Of a stretch of DNA of 64,000 bases, positions 23,558 to 34,649 are shown piece after piece; positions within the stretch are counted from its first letter, which is position 1; every line of letters starts with the position of its first letter. The position numbers and the translations under genes were made by a program. The stretch covers positions 3,147,001-3,211,000 of the forward strand of contig JARHVA010000349.1 of assembly GCA_037957365.1 (NCBI GenBank). Reading direction: 5' to 3'. This stretch comes from Torreya grandis (Eukaryota; Streptophyta; Pinopsida; Cupressales; Taxaceae). The notes under the pieces are model-generated. The model was not told where the DNA came from. It saw only the letters and a program-made list of their open reading frames with translations, and searched no databases.

Positions 23558-25514
23558 TGTTAAAACTATTGGAGGCTAAGGTTCCACCCTATCTGAAAGT
23601 ATAAGTGTTTAAGTCCTACTCTCAAACCTAGTCTAACATGGGAATGATCCTAGATTGTGGGTTACCTAATTTTGGGTCATACCTCTAGGTTTTTTAATTA
23701 GGCTAGATCCTTAGATATGATAATTTGGATCTCTTTTCCTAAAAATTAATCTATTGGGATGAAAATTAGGAGAAAATATAGGAATGAAAACCTCTCTAAG
23801 TGGTGATGCACTGAATGTCAAACGATTCACTCTTAGCTTAGACACTTTCATGACTACTAATGAATCCAATAGAGACAAAAATTGATCAAATTCAATAACA
23901 AGGTTAAAAACATGATTATTTTATATGAAGGCTGAAAAGAGACCTACAAATTGAAGGATATAAAGAGATATGTCTATAAAAGACACTATGTAATTATGAC
24001 ACTTTAAGAGAAACCTCACTAGCTAACACTTCACACAACCTACAAGAAACTAACAATCTTGAAGAGAAGTACATGAAGGACACATAGGTGATGAATAAGC
24101 AACATACACTTTATAAATCAAACTCCAATAAATTACACTTAACATTCAACTAGAATCTGAAATTTTATTATATTGCTTCAAAATAGTTTACAAAATGATT
24201 TTAGTAGAGGTTTGTTATACCTAGTCGAGGGATGAAAATCAATATCTCAATGCCTACATTTATAGGAAGAAACAAAAGTTACAGATAGAAATTTTGGTGC
24301 TAAATGGGTCATTAATGAGCTCAATTCCACTCATAATAGTAGTTACAACTACCCTACATTTATGCTCCTTGAATCTTTTTAATTGATTAGGGCCACCTCA
24401 AAAAAATAATTGCAATGGTCACACCATTCCTTCTCCCACTTCTCCCTACATGAATTCTCTTTTAAAATATCTTAATTGATCAAGATCCATTATATAATAC
24501 ACTCTTTACCAAAATATTTACCATACCATAGATTTTGGACATCTGTCATCATCTCATTTGTTCTTGAAAGTTTGCTTTCAATGTTGGCTATTAATCCTTG
24601 ACTTGGGCTTCTCATTTTGAACCAATTATCAGCTCCCCATTTTTTCTATGGGACTTGTAGTTAGTCCTGGTTAGTTTCTACACTTTTGACATGTGTTTGC
24701 CTCACATTCATCCTAAGCTTGTTGACTTCTTGACCTTACATGCAATGTCGATCTTATTTTTCTTGCTTTGAATGTCTACTATTAATTTACCTGATAGTTT
24801 CTATGGTCATGACACTTGGTGACTTTTCTTTCACTCCCAAGATCCACTAACTAGTTAACCTTTCATTTTCCATCAATCTAATTTAGTATGATGGATCCCA
24901 CATCATTGATTAGCTTTGACCCACTAACTTTGTCAATCTCTGCACACTGTTATATATCTATTCAAGTACCTAATATCTTGACACTTATCATCCCTTTGCT
25001 TGATCTCAAGATACACTAACCTTTTGACCATGAGCTTACCAATGATCTTTGATGCATGATTTAACATTCTCTGTTGGATATTCTGGACCCACTAACATCG
25101 TTGATCATTGACTCACTACTAGATCTTCACTTGAGGTTCTAAAAGTTGGACACTTGTCAGATCTATGTTCAACCTTAGGATAATTTAAATTTAAACAGCT
25201 ATTTTCCATAACTTTAACTTGATGTATTCACACATGTCACACTCTACTAAATCATTTTAAAAATCTTGTATCTGAAGATAGAAAATTCACCAAGGCACCA
25301 AATTTGTAGAGTAAAGACATAACATGAAATACATAATTTTCATGTAATCATTCACTGAAGGTTGCTAAGACAAGATTAAAATATGAATATAAAAGAAACT
25401 AACTAAACATGTCTTAAGTGCCTTCGAAATGACTAAAAATAAAATTTTGAACATTTTCCATGACCCCTTAAGCTATAGGGTTGGCCAATTTATATTTCTA
25501 TAAATTGACCAATA
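23558..25514 (-). repeat. Tat-like element 5' LTR
   Basis: Right LTR, about 1957 bases. The outer edge (25514) is fixed by the target duplication and the empty site; the inner edge (23558, TGTTAAAAC) is an alignment to the left LTR by eye and could be off by some bases. The hairpin recurs at 25481-25512. No obvious primer-binding site follows the inner edge. Confidence 0.75.
25481..25512. repeat. Hairpin at LTR edge, right copy
   Basis: Same 14-base arms and TTTC loop as at 17152-17183, conserved although the two LTRs have otherwise drifted apart. Confidence 0.9.
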
Positions 25515-25762
25515 GGTGGTTGAGTGACATTGAATTCTAAGAGCTTTCTTCTCCTCTCTCTTCCATTTTCTATTATATCTCCTTTTTCTTCCCCATTTGT
25601 AAGATATACTCTCATTTGATAAGGTGAAACCCTATCAATTTTTTTTAAATATCCTTTTAAGTAATAAGATAACTTATTTTGCCTATCTCTTGCTTCCATG
25701 TAGTGTTCTAGTCAGTTTGTGTATGATTGCTTTATGAGAGGTGTTCTTCCTTGGTAATTATC

Positions 25763-25849
25763 CATATATATATACATATATATCTATATATATACATACA
25801 TATATATATATATATACATACATATATATATATATACATATATATATAG

Positions 25850-25913
<64 letters not shown>

Positions 25914-25920
25914 ATATATG

Positions 25921-25951
<31 letters not shown>

Positions 25952-25956
25952 GTATA

Positions 25957-25990
<34 letters not shown>
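25763..25990. repeat. Palindromic AT-rich microsatellite
   Basis: About 230 bases of TA, TACA and TGTA repeats. The left half is rich in ATAC, the right half in GTAT, so the two halves are largely each other's reverse complement and could fold into a long hairpin. The matching place in U2 (near 46130) has ordinary sequence, so it arose in U1 after duplication. Confidence 0.93.
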
Positions 25991-25994
<4 letters not shown>

Positions 25995-26591
25995 GGTATT
26001 AAATTTTTTTTACATGTCTTAAATTATGCTTTTTTGGTCATTAGTGAAGGTATAGTGTGAGATTTATACTCCATGCTTTATCTCTTGCCAAGTGGGCCTA
26101 GTTTTAGAAATATTGATGCAAAATGACCAGTTGGAGAGATCGTGTGAGTGAGGATTATCTTTGAACTAGTTTAGTGTTATTTTAATGTATTTAAGGTTTG
26201 TGAATCACCTTGTTTATGTTTTTACTCATCCCTTGCAACCTTTCTATCCCTTTTCCAAGTAGAATCAATAGTTTAGGTGAGTTACCAAGAGGAATCATCC
26301 TTATTTAGATGTTTAACCCCATCACAAGATACCCATAGCCTATTTTTGATCCCATTTTTTAGGAAAGAGTGAGAGAGCCTAAATAAATCTCCTACAAGGG
26401 TGAAATTATATGCTACAATAATTTTTGGCATGTTTGATGGGACTAATACATTCTTCACTTTATTAAGGGTTTTTGGTGTTACTCTTTTAAGGTAATTAGC
26501 CTTTGAAAGCACATTTTAAAACATCAATGGTGAATCAACTATGAAAATAATATATTCAAGCAACCTAAGTGCCCAAAATTAGAACTTTGGT

Positions 26592-28925
26592 ATGTATAAT
26601 CAAACCTCTTTTGATCAACACGCTTATTCTCTACCTCAACATTACTCATATCAGGCTAATAATGTTTATGTGTTTCTCCCAAGTGTCCCTTAAGCAACAT
26701 ATCATCCCTATCATGGCCTTTTACCCATCCCACCCATAAATATGACCAATATTAACCTCTTTCTTATTTAAATTAGTCCTCTAATTCCCCTTGTCAAAAC
26801 TATGTTTATCCTATTACAGCCTTGTCAAGATTCAAGCAAGCATTATCAAATTATAAGGATTTAATAAGGGAGATTGGTAGGGGTTTAGAGATTTTCTTAG
26901 TCATCCCTATCGATGTTATATAACAGGCAAGTATTTATCTTCATTTGGTCAAGAATAGGTTGTCAATTTGTGTGGATGAATAATGGGTAGTTTGTGAGAG
27001 GGAGAATAAAGTGTGTTTGAGAAGCATGGTCCAAAGATTGGAGAGTGTGTTGATATCTTATGAATATTACTAGGCTTAAGGTAATTAGTCATATGTGCCC
27101 TCTCCCCTCTAAGAGCCTCAAGCTCATCCTCCAATAGCTTCAAATCATCCCCCTAACTAGCCTTGTCAAGGCCCATCCTTGTCAAGAATTAGAGAAGCAA
27201 TACTGGAACAAGGGAGAACAATCATGAAAATTAAAAAGGAGATTGGAATTGGATAAAAATTCACCATTAATACCATAGAGGGGATAAAAATATTCTTTCA
27301 TGAGTTTTGGAATGTGTGGGCATCCATTGAAGAAGGTGACTATCCACATGTTGAGAAGTAAAAGATGAAGGAGTGGGTGCTATCCATTAAAGAAATGTTA
27401 AATAATTGGGAGAAAGAACATATAAAACCAAAACAAATCAATTTACCCCCTCCCACCCCTACACACACTATCCTTAAAGAGCATGAATCCATCCCACCAT
27501 GGATCCCTCCTTATACAAATGATCCTAGTTATACCATGCCCTCACTAGTGAGACCACTCTCTCCTAGGCCTATTCAAGGACAAGAAGACAACAAGGTGGA
27601 TATAACCTATACATTTCCCTTATGGAAATTAGTAAAGGAAGGCATAAAAGACTATGAAGAGGTGTTGGTTGTGGTGACTCAAGAATCAATATTGGAGAAG
27701 GAGGAAATTTTGGTTCAAAATGAAATTGGTTTATGCATAGATCAACTCAATGAGCTTGCTTTACAAGAGTTCCAACACTCCCTCCCCCCTCTTTAACATC
27801 CACCAAAGATACCTCTTAAGATCCCTAGTTAGATTAGTAATTTCATAAGATGTAAGTAAGGTGACCTTCTTCACCCTCCCACCATCTCCCTATTGGAGAA
27901 AGAATCCATTTTACTAAGGGTAGAGGAGAAGCTTACATTCAAAGTTTGAGACACAATAGGAAAATAAAAGTGTTTGTGATGAAGAGATCATAATAGGTAG
28001 CCCATTTCATTTAGTTTATGGAAAATTATGTTTGGAGTAGCTTTCTTGGCATGGATTTGAAACTAATGAATAAGAGCCTGAAGAGGACAATCCTCAAGAT
28101 GAATATGGGGAAGACCTTAAATGATATACTAAATGTCCATTATACATAGATGAAAAAGATGTTTAAAACTAGATACTAGATGTTGGTCTAGTTTAAGATG
28201 AGGTGTCAAATGAAGATATCCCCAATAGGTTAAAGCTAGAGGAAGATAAATAAGACCTTAAGCAAGACAAGTGTGATGTTTCAGACCTTGGTTGGTCAGA
28301 TCAACCCTCATTTTTAGTTGAAAAATAAGATGAAATATTGAGTGAAGTTGATGATGGATACATCTCAAGTGCTTAAGTGACACAATTTGAGAAACATACT
28401 AGTGAAGAGCCTCAACAACATGATGAGTTAGAACCTACTTACAATGATGAGCCTCCCTTATATACAGATAAATAAGACCAATATAACTATTATAGATTGA
28501 GTCTTGTTGAATTTGAGACTATACCTTTTAAGAGTTACCAAGAGGAAACTTCCTTTTAGGATGAACTAGAACTCTTTTCTATGAGCCTAGATATTCAAAC
28601 TTCATGTACAAAAGAGTCATCAAGTGAAAAGTTTGCAAGTGATCCTATAACCCATTATGAAGTGAGCTTAGAGAGATTTCCCAAGGATAAACACCATCAT
28701 TAATCAAGTCTTGACCTAGTAATGGATTTTATCTATATTGGAGACAATTTTGTCTCATTTCATCCATTAGAGAGCATGCCTAAAGGATTTGCAATCAAGA
28801 AACCTAGTTCATCAAGTTGGGTACCTCAAAAGCAAGGTATTTTTCATCCTTGTCCATTATAAGTGAATGATTCTAAAATATTACCATTAAATATAGGAAG
28901 AAATTAAAATAAAGTTGTAGCCTTA
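26592..28925 (+). pseudogene. Unknown gag-like frame of the tandem unit, U1 copy
   Basis: A decayed plus-strand frame of roughly 770 codons, unrecognised by me. It begins MYNQTSFDQHAYSLPQHYSY (Tyr/Gln/His-rich). A helical stretch with LLEDELEAL-like spacing follows on a broken frame. The longest open part (27365-27796) reads WEKEHIKPKQINLPPPTP, then PSYTMPSLVRPLSPRPIQ, then an acidic region. The tail has LESMPKGFAIKKPS and QGIFHPCPL and ends KVVAL-stop. Low complexity, acidic and Pro-rich character resembles retroelement gag, but I see no zinc knuckle or capsid motif. Several stops interrupt it. The U2 copy at 46767-49040 follows the same order. Confidence 0.5.
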
Positions 28926-30690
28926 TAAATATTAGAGTAGATTTTGTTATTTTCCTCTAAGTGACTTCTATACATGTTCCCTTTCATTGTGTGTTTCCCT
29001 TCCTTAAGTGTTTTGAGCACATTTTTGTTTTGATTTAGGTTGTCTTTTATAATTTTTAATTTCTAATTAGATGATTTTTGGCTTTGTGGTTAGTTGAAAA
29101 CCAATTTGAGAAAGACTTTTGTGACCCCATAAGCCCAATGGATATACTAAGGCAACTAGTCTTTTACATAGACAAGCATGCAATGTTAGAAGGTCACTAT
29201 AATTGTTGTACAAAATTGGCCTATATATGAAAAATTTCCTAGATGGATTAGACCACTCTCCTAGACTAGTCAGTAACCTTATGCCTCCATGACTACTATT
29301 TTTCTAGTCCTAACTTAATGATGTAGTAAAGTAGCCTAGAAGGTCTTGGTGTGGTGTGAAGAACTATGCAGGGTCCTAGTGTAGTGGATGATACAATTAT
29401 GGAAAGATAAAACAAAACTCATGAACTTATCTCATGTTCCTTGCAAGTTTTGAAACACTTTAAGCAAGTTTTAAGGTGAATTTGGAGATTTTAAGGAAAA
29501 GGCCTAGAAATGGATCTTAAACTATAAGTGAAGGATCTAGTTAGTTTCTAGGGTGTTTGAGCATTCAGGGTCATGAAGGAGGTTTTCAAAAAGTTTCATA
29601 GATTTTAACAAGTCTAAAATGATGTCTAGAGAATCCTATTTGCCCAAAAACCCTCAAAAGTGCATTAGATGACTTGAGGGGCTTCTAAATAGAAATTCTT
29701 AAGTGAAAAAGTGACTTTTGGAGAAGTTAAATTGGTTTTGACTTCCTTCCACCTCTTTATTGTGTGTTTTCCCTATTTATACATGTTCAAGGCCATTTCA
29801 AGTCATTTGGAGTGGATGAGAGGATTTTGGGAGCAAAAAGATGTCTTTTTGAGCCTTTTAGAGCTTTAGTTGAACAGGTTTTTAAAGGTTTTGATTAATA
29901 TAAGAGATTATATATCATTTTCAGGCATTCATGGTGTCCCTAATATCCTCTCTTAGGCTTATGAAATCATATCCAAGCACAAGAACCAATAGAAGTAAGG
30001 AAAACCTATTTTCTACAAATTAAGCATGAAACAAGTTTTCTACCATTAATGGAGGTCCAAGAATTTTATAAGATTTAAATAAGGGTGGAAAGGTCATTTA
30101 CATCATAAAAAATATTTACAAAGTTTTGGATTGCATATATAGGCTTCTGATTTTTCATGCTAAGGAAAACCATTTTGTGCAATCTTGGACAACTCGAGGA
30201 GAGCCTCAGGTTTTCATTCAATACGGTTAGGAGAAAGAGAGTTGGTATAGAATATTTTGGGACGTGATAAGAACCTAGTTTCCTTCCAAATTTTTTAATT
30301 TTTTGTATATTTCATCTTCCCATATTTATGAACAATCACCAAAAGTGCAGGGGTGTCTAGATGGCTTATTCATCCAACTAGGGTCTAGGTTTTCTTCTAT
30401 TTCTTTAATTTAAGAAATCATGGATAAGAATTATTTTTAGGGTGTTTTCTAAAATTCTTGGATCTCCCATTAATGGTTGTTTCAGTATATAATTCATATC
30501 CATGAGTAAGTTTCACTTGAAAGGAAAGGGATTTAGAGTACAGGTTGCTTTGATGAATTCTACTACAAATATTTTTGTCTTTTCATAGTGGTCACTATCA
30601 AAGGTTTTCAATCCTCCATCAATCATGTATAATCCTACAAAGTCATTGATTTCACAAGTTTTCTTGAAAAATCCACCCTTATTCATATGG
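28926..30690 (+). other. U1 non-coding segment before element C
   Basis: Matches 49041-50390 in U2 except for about 370 bases near 29570-29940 absent there. I see no gene. Confidence 0.65.
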
Positions 30691-30695
30691 TTTGC

Positions 30696-31149
30696 TGATC
30701 TAGGCAACAATTTGGGTGACCATTCGGTGACAATTAATTCCTCAAATTTTGTATTGTTCTCATTTTATGTTGTCAGTGGCAGTCTTGTCCTCGAGTGATT
30801 ATGTCCTTGAGTATTGTATTGTTTTAATGTTGGGATGTATGTCCTCAAGCATTGTATTATTTTAATGCTGGGATGTTAAATCATCACCCATTAATTCCTT
30901 GAGCCACGCAATCTCCTGAGGTTGTTTTCAAAAATATGTATAAATGCATTGTAACCCAAAAGGGGAAGGCAGACATCTCTTCTTAGAGATAAGCGTATGT
31001 TTTTCAAAACATCTCTTTTTAGAGATAAGCCTATATTTGTATTGTGATTGTTAAGTAATATGACATCTCTTCTTAGAGAATCCATTGTTATTGTGTTATT
31101 TCTGTGTTATTGAAATATTTGTCAACCAGAACTTCTGAGTTTTGGATTA
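30696..31149 (+). repeat. Element C 5' LTR
   Basis: 454 bases. A TATA-like TATAAAT lies near 30939-30945. Upstream is a two-copy repeat of about 40 bases around TTGTATTGTTTTAATG (30795-30885). Downstream is a three-copy motif ACATCTCTTCTTAGAGATAA-type (30970-31083). The end GGATTA has drifted from GGATCA. Confidence 0.9.
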
Positions 31150-31150
31150 G

Positions 31151-31161
31151 TGGTATCAGAG
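31151..31161 (+). other. Element C primer-binding site
   Basis: TGGTATCAGAG, one base after the 5' LTR, complementary to the tRNA-Met 3' end. Confidence 0.85.
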
Positions 31162-31273
31162 TGGTTTGTCTTGAGAGTGTATGTTCCTGAGGACAAGGTC
31201 AGGATATAAGAAACTTAGGTGGGAAGTGATAGAGCTTCCAAATGGTCCACTTGTGCACCCTAAATGACCTTAA

Positions 31274-32029
31274 ATGGAAAATGACACTGAGACATCTGAT
31301 CCTTTTAAGGAAATGGTGAATGAAGCCCTCCAGTGGCAATAAGCATAGATGCTCCAACAATTTGCTCAAATTCTTCAAACACTTTCGATGGGAAATTATA
31401 GCTCCATGGCTACACATCCAGGCTCCTCATTGAGGGAGCTTCCTTTCAGTGCCCCAATACCCTTCAAGGTTTAGGTAAATTTTGATATTCCCACATTTGA
31501 AGGCAAAATCAATGCTGATGCAGTGGAAAATTGGTTGGATCAACTATCATCTTACTTCTCTGTAAATAAGTTCACCAATGGAGAAAAGATCACTTTTGCT
31601 CTTTTGAAATCATCATTTCCCATGAAAAATTGGTGGGAAGTGTATAAAAAGAGGTTCAGTATGGATATCATTGGCCTTAGGGTGGAACCCACCTGGGATG
31701 ATTTTACAGAAGCAGTAAAAGAAGAATACTATCCCATCGACGTGTATGATGATCTGTACATATGGTGGTAACAACTTCACCAAGGCAAGGACCAATCTAT
31801 GCAAGATTACATAGACACTTTCCATTCTTTGTCTGCAAGACTGGGCATTCAAGAAAGTGAGAAACATGAAACTCTCAAATATCATGGTGGACTATAATGG
31901 TACATCTAGGGGAAATGGAACTCTTCAATTTGGAAACCAGCAATGAGGCATACAAGTTCGCAGTAAAGATTGAGTAGAAAGCATGGAAGAATGGATATAA
32001 AGAATCAGTCTTCAAAATGGAAAAGTGAT
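31274..32029 (+). pseudogene. Gypsy gag remnant of element C
   Basis: Frame from the ATG at 31274 (MENDTETSDPFKEMVNEALQ). After a Gln-rich start it gives FDIPTFEGKINADAVENWLD (usual FDGxDxxxWL), KITFALLKSSFPMKNWWEVY, WDDFTEAVKEEYYP and QSMQDYIDTFHSLSARLGI, the ordered blocks of the retrotransposon gag capsid domain. The start fits because the blocks follow in the same frame. At least six stops interrupt it. Gag would form the particle that packages element RNA. Confidence 0.88.
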
Positions 32030-32067
32030 AAATAAGGTCAAACATGAGGCCAAAATTAGAAGCAAAA

Positions 32068-32973
32068 GGAAGGAAAGACCAGGAAGTGGTGTGGTTATCA
32101 CAAATCTAGAACTCACTCCAAAGAAGAATGTCGAGCTATCAAATCACTGCTTTCTGAGTCACCATCCTCAACATCTACTGCTCTACCTCATACAGACCCT
32201 GCAGTCGAAGAGGTTAAAGAAGAAATTATAGATGCTGATCTTGAAGCCATTGTAGCTTCATCACAGACACATGATGAGATGCTAGATGACAAGGAAAGGC
32301 TGTTTCACTCTAAGTTATGGGTGAAAGGTAAGCCTCTGCATTTCATTCTTGATAGCAAAAGTCAAAAGAATCTAATCTCTACTAATGTTGTGAAAAGCCT
32401 AAATCTATCCATGAAGCCTCACCCAAAACCATACAATATTGGATGGTTGAGCCCAGGGAAAGACCTCTGTGTCACCCACCAATGTCTTCTCTCATATGCA
32501 ATACAACCTTTCCAAGATGAGGTCTTATGTGATGTGGTCAATCTAGATGTTTATGATGTACTCTTTGGTCAGCCATTCATGTATGATCGACATGGTATAT
32601 ACAAATCAAGAACTAGATAGATCACTCTCACTCTTGGAACATAGTGCTACAGGGTACCAGAAGTACCACCTTCCACATCTATCTCTCTACTTAGCACCAA
32701 GAAATTTGTTTTCATGGTGATCAAGCCACAAGAATCTAAAAGGGTTGATGTTACAGCCCTAACAACACAACAATAGAAGCAAATAGATACTGCGTTGAAG
32801 AAGTTTATAGCCTTCCATCCACAGACTGATGGTCAAATAGAAATGGTGAAATATCAGGCCCCGCATAGTTCCATAAACCATAACCCCTTCCAAGAGTGCA
32901 TCGAGAATCAAATCAAGACACAACTACCACACTTGATGGGGAATGGTGATGAAATGGGGACCATTGATTTTCA
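32068..32973 (+). pseudogene. Element C zinc motif, protease and integrase tail joined by a deletion
   Basis: An open stretch from about 32068 to 32620 starts with WCGYHKSRTHSKEECRAIK, a CX2HX4HX4C zinc-type motif, then a Ser/Glu linker, then VKGKPLHFILDSKSQKNLIS, the aspartic protease with DSG changed to DSK, and LDVYDVLFGQPFMYDRHG. After a stop at 32618 and others, the same frame goes from QIDTALKKF directly to IAFHPQTDGQIEMV (near 32810-32845), a block from near the end of gypsy integrase. RT, RNase H and most of integrase are therefore deleted with phase kept. The result cannot support its own movement. Confidence 0.88.
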
Positions 32974-32985
32974 AGGAGGGAGGAA
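32973..32985 (+). other. Element C polypurine tract
   Basis: AAGGAGGGAGGAA directly before the 3' LTR, the expected plus-strand primer. Confidence 0.8.
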
Positions 32986-33429
32986 TGATTTGAGCAATAA
33001 TTTGGGTGACCATTCGGTGACAGTTAATTCCTCAAATTTTGTATTGTTCTCTTTTTGTGTTGTCGGTGGTAGTCTTGTCCTCGAGTGATTATGTCTTCAA
33101 GCATTGTATTGTTTTAATGCTATGACGTATGTCCTCGAGCATTGTATTATTTTAATGCTGGGACGTTAAATCATCACCCATTAATTCCTTGAGCCACACA
33201 ATCTCTCAAGGTTGTTTTCAAAAATATGTATAAATGCATTGTAACCCAAAAGGGGAAGACAGACATCTCTTCTCAGAGATGAGCGTATGTTTTGCAAAAC
33301 ATCTCTTTTCAGAGATAAGCCTATATTTGTATTGCAGTTGTTAAGTAATACGATGTCTCTTCTCAGAGAATCCATTGTTATTGTGTTATTTTTGTGCTAT
33401 TGAAATATTCGTCAACCAGAACTTCTGAG
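32986..33429 (+). repeat. Element C 3' LTR, left part
   Basis: First 444 bases of the 3' LTR, closely similar to 30696-31140. It resumes at 34635-34649 after the nested insertion. Its end TTTTGGATCA is the better preserved LTR terminus. Confidence 0.92.
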
Positions 33430-34634
33430 TGTTAGGATTGTGGAGCTAAAAGCTTCACTGATGCAAACAGGAGAGGAGGTTGCTGAAGATTGCAGAGAAG
33501 TTGGGGTCGGTCTGATCAGCCGACGTCGGCAGGACAACAAAGGGAAGCAACCGACATCGGTCATATATCGGCCGACGTTGGTCACCTCCAGGCAGACAGG
33601 GACCGGCGTCGGTCGCCTGTGTGGTTCGACTGCGAGCTATTTACGGGCAGTTAGCTAACGAACCAAGTGTTTGCATGATGAGTGCTAATTTTAGACTCAT
33701 AGCTGCGGATCTAATTATTGTAATTAGATGTCTAATTATTGTTTGGATGAGATCTATATAATAGACTCATGGTTGTATTGGAAAAGTGTGCTAGGGAGTA
33801 AGAGAGCATAATTATAAGCTCCTTCTGTGTGTGAGGTAGAGCAATGGTGCGTTCCTCTTAGTGCCACAGTACCAGGTGTGTTGGTGCTGGATTGGAGAGC
33901 CAGCTGAGTTCTTCAAGAGTGTAGGATCTTGGTCACAGTTGCATGGCCTATATAGGAGATCTACATGGTAAGTAAGATCATTGATCTGCAGGTGTATGTG
34001 TATGCAAGGTCGAGGTTCACAGGGGAGCAGAACCATTGTTTGATTTGCAGGTGTGCAAGGTCATACAGAAAGCAACACAACAGGGAGCAGTATCAGGCAG
34101 GATCTACTTGGAGTACAGGTGTGTACTCGGATAGAGCAAGAGGAAGGCAAGGAAGTTCCTTCCATAAGTATGGTCTGTTGAAGTGCAGGTTATTGCAGGT
34201 TCATGGGAGATCTACTTGAAGTACCTTGAGTACTTGTGGAGCACGTGGAGTGCTTGTGGAGTGCGTGGAGCACTTGTGTTATGCGTGGAGCATGGGAGGT
34301 GAACATCAACTCTGTATTTGAGTTGGGTGTTGTGACCTGTGAGAGGGAGAGCTTTGGGGAGAAGAAGTACTGTTCACTTGAGGTGTGGGAAACCTCTATA
34401 AGGTGGTGGAGAAGAAGTGGCATCTTCTTTATTGTATTCTTTTCTGTATAAAGTGTTAATACAAGTTGTGTATTGTCTCTCATATGCTGTGTTATTCTGA
34501 ATTCTAGTTACTTGGTGAATCTGGTTTATTTCCGCATAATAAGTTGTTTGAAGTTTGGTAATCAATTGTATGTTTCCGGTTTTGCATCCTGACAAGTGGG
34601 ATCAGAGCATGTTTGTTGTTCTAGATTCCTGACA
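33430..34634 (+). mobile_element. B-family near-solo LTR nested in element C
   Basis: Inserted in the 3' LTR of C with target duplication CTGAG (33425-33429 and 34635-34639). It starts TGTTAGGATTGTGGAGC, like the LTRs of element B in reverse. The LTR proper runs to TCCTGACA at 34594 (about 1165 bases). Then come 40 more bases with TGGGATCAGAGC, a one-base variant of the primer-binding site, ending in a second TCCTGACA at 34634. It contains a palindrome cluster (33505-33612) and a TATA-like TCTATATAAT (33753-33762). No coding domain is present. Confidence 0.88.
33505..33612. promoter_or_regulatory. Palindrome cluster in B-type U3, best preserved copy
   Basis: Includes the exact 12-base palindrome GCCGACGTCGGC (33519-33530), plus ACCGACATCGGT, GCCGACGTTGGT and ACCGGCGTCGGT. 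It lies about 140-250 bases upstream of the TATA-like box. A regulatory role is inferred from position and ACGT cores. Confidence 0.6.
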
Positions 34635-34649
34635 CTGAGTTTTGGATCA

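Larger units (their letters stand above)
15241..25514 (-). mobile_element. Tat-like Ty3/gypsy element, full-length but decayed
   Basis: A gypsy retrotransposon of about 10.3 kb, coded on the minus strand. LTRs of about 1.95 kb (15241-17185 and 23558-25514) have TGTTG...CAACA ends. The 5-bp duplication GGTGG is at 15236-15240 and 25515-25519, and U2 near 45885 keeps the single-copy target (AAGGTGGTTGAGTGACAT). In coding order the interior shows gag, protease, an extra RNase H-like domain, RT, RNase H and integrase, all with stops. No chromodomain is seen. The extra RNase H and long LTRs point to the Tat group, inferred from motifs. Confidence 0.88.
30696..34649 (+). mobile_element. Gypsy element C, internally deleted, with nested LTR
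   Basis: Ty3/gypsy element on the plus strand in U1. LTR ends are TGATC...GATCA. The target duplication is TTTGC (30691-30695) and TTTAC (34650-34654), and U2 near 50391 retains the single target (CATATGGTTTGG then TTTTGGTGGAGACTTA). Interior order: primer site, gag, zinc-type motif, protease, a deletion, the end of integrase, purine tract. RT and RNase H are missing. The 3' LTR (32986-34649) is split at 33430-34634 by a B-type LTR. Confidence 0.92.

Noticed and set aside
25741..26060. Overlapping Ile/Tyr-rich open frames on the plus strand
   Set aside because: They are translations of the TA/TACA/TGTA microsatellite, not genes.
33505..33612. GC-rich island as a host-gene CpG promoter
   Set aside because: The same GC-rich words recur at fixed places in copia LTRs, so they belong to the elements, and no host gene follows.
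33440..34483. Several 70-97 codon frames on both strands
   Set aside because: They lie within the nested B-type LTR and differ from the matching LTR copies; no domain is visible.
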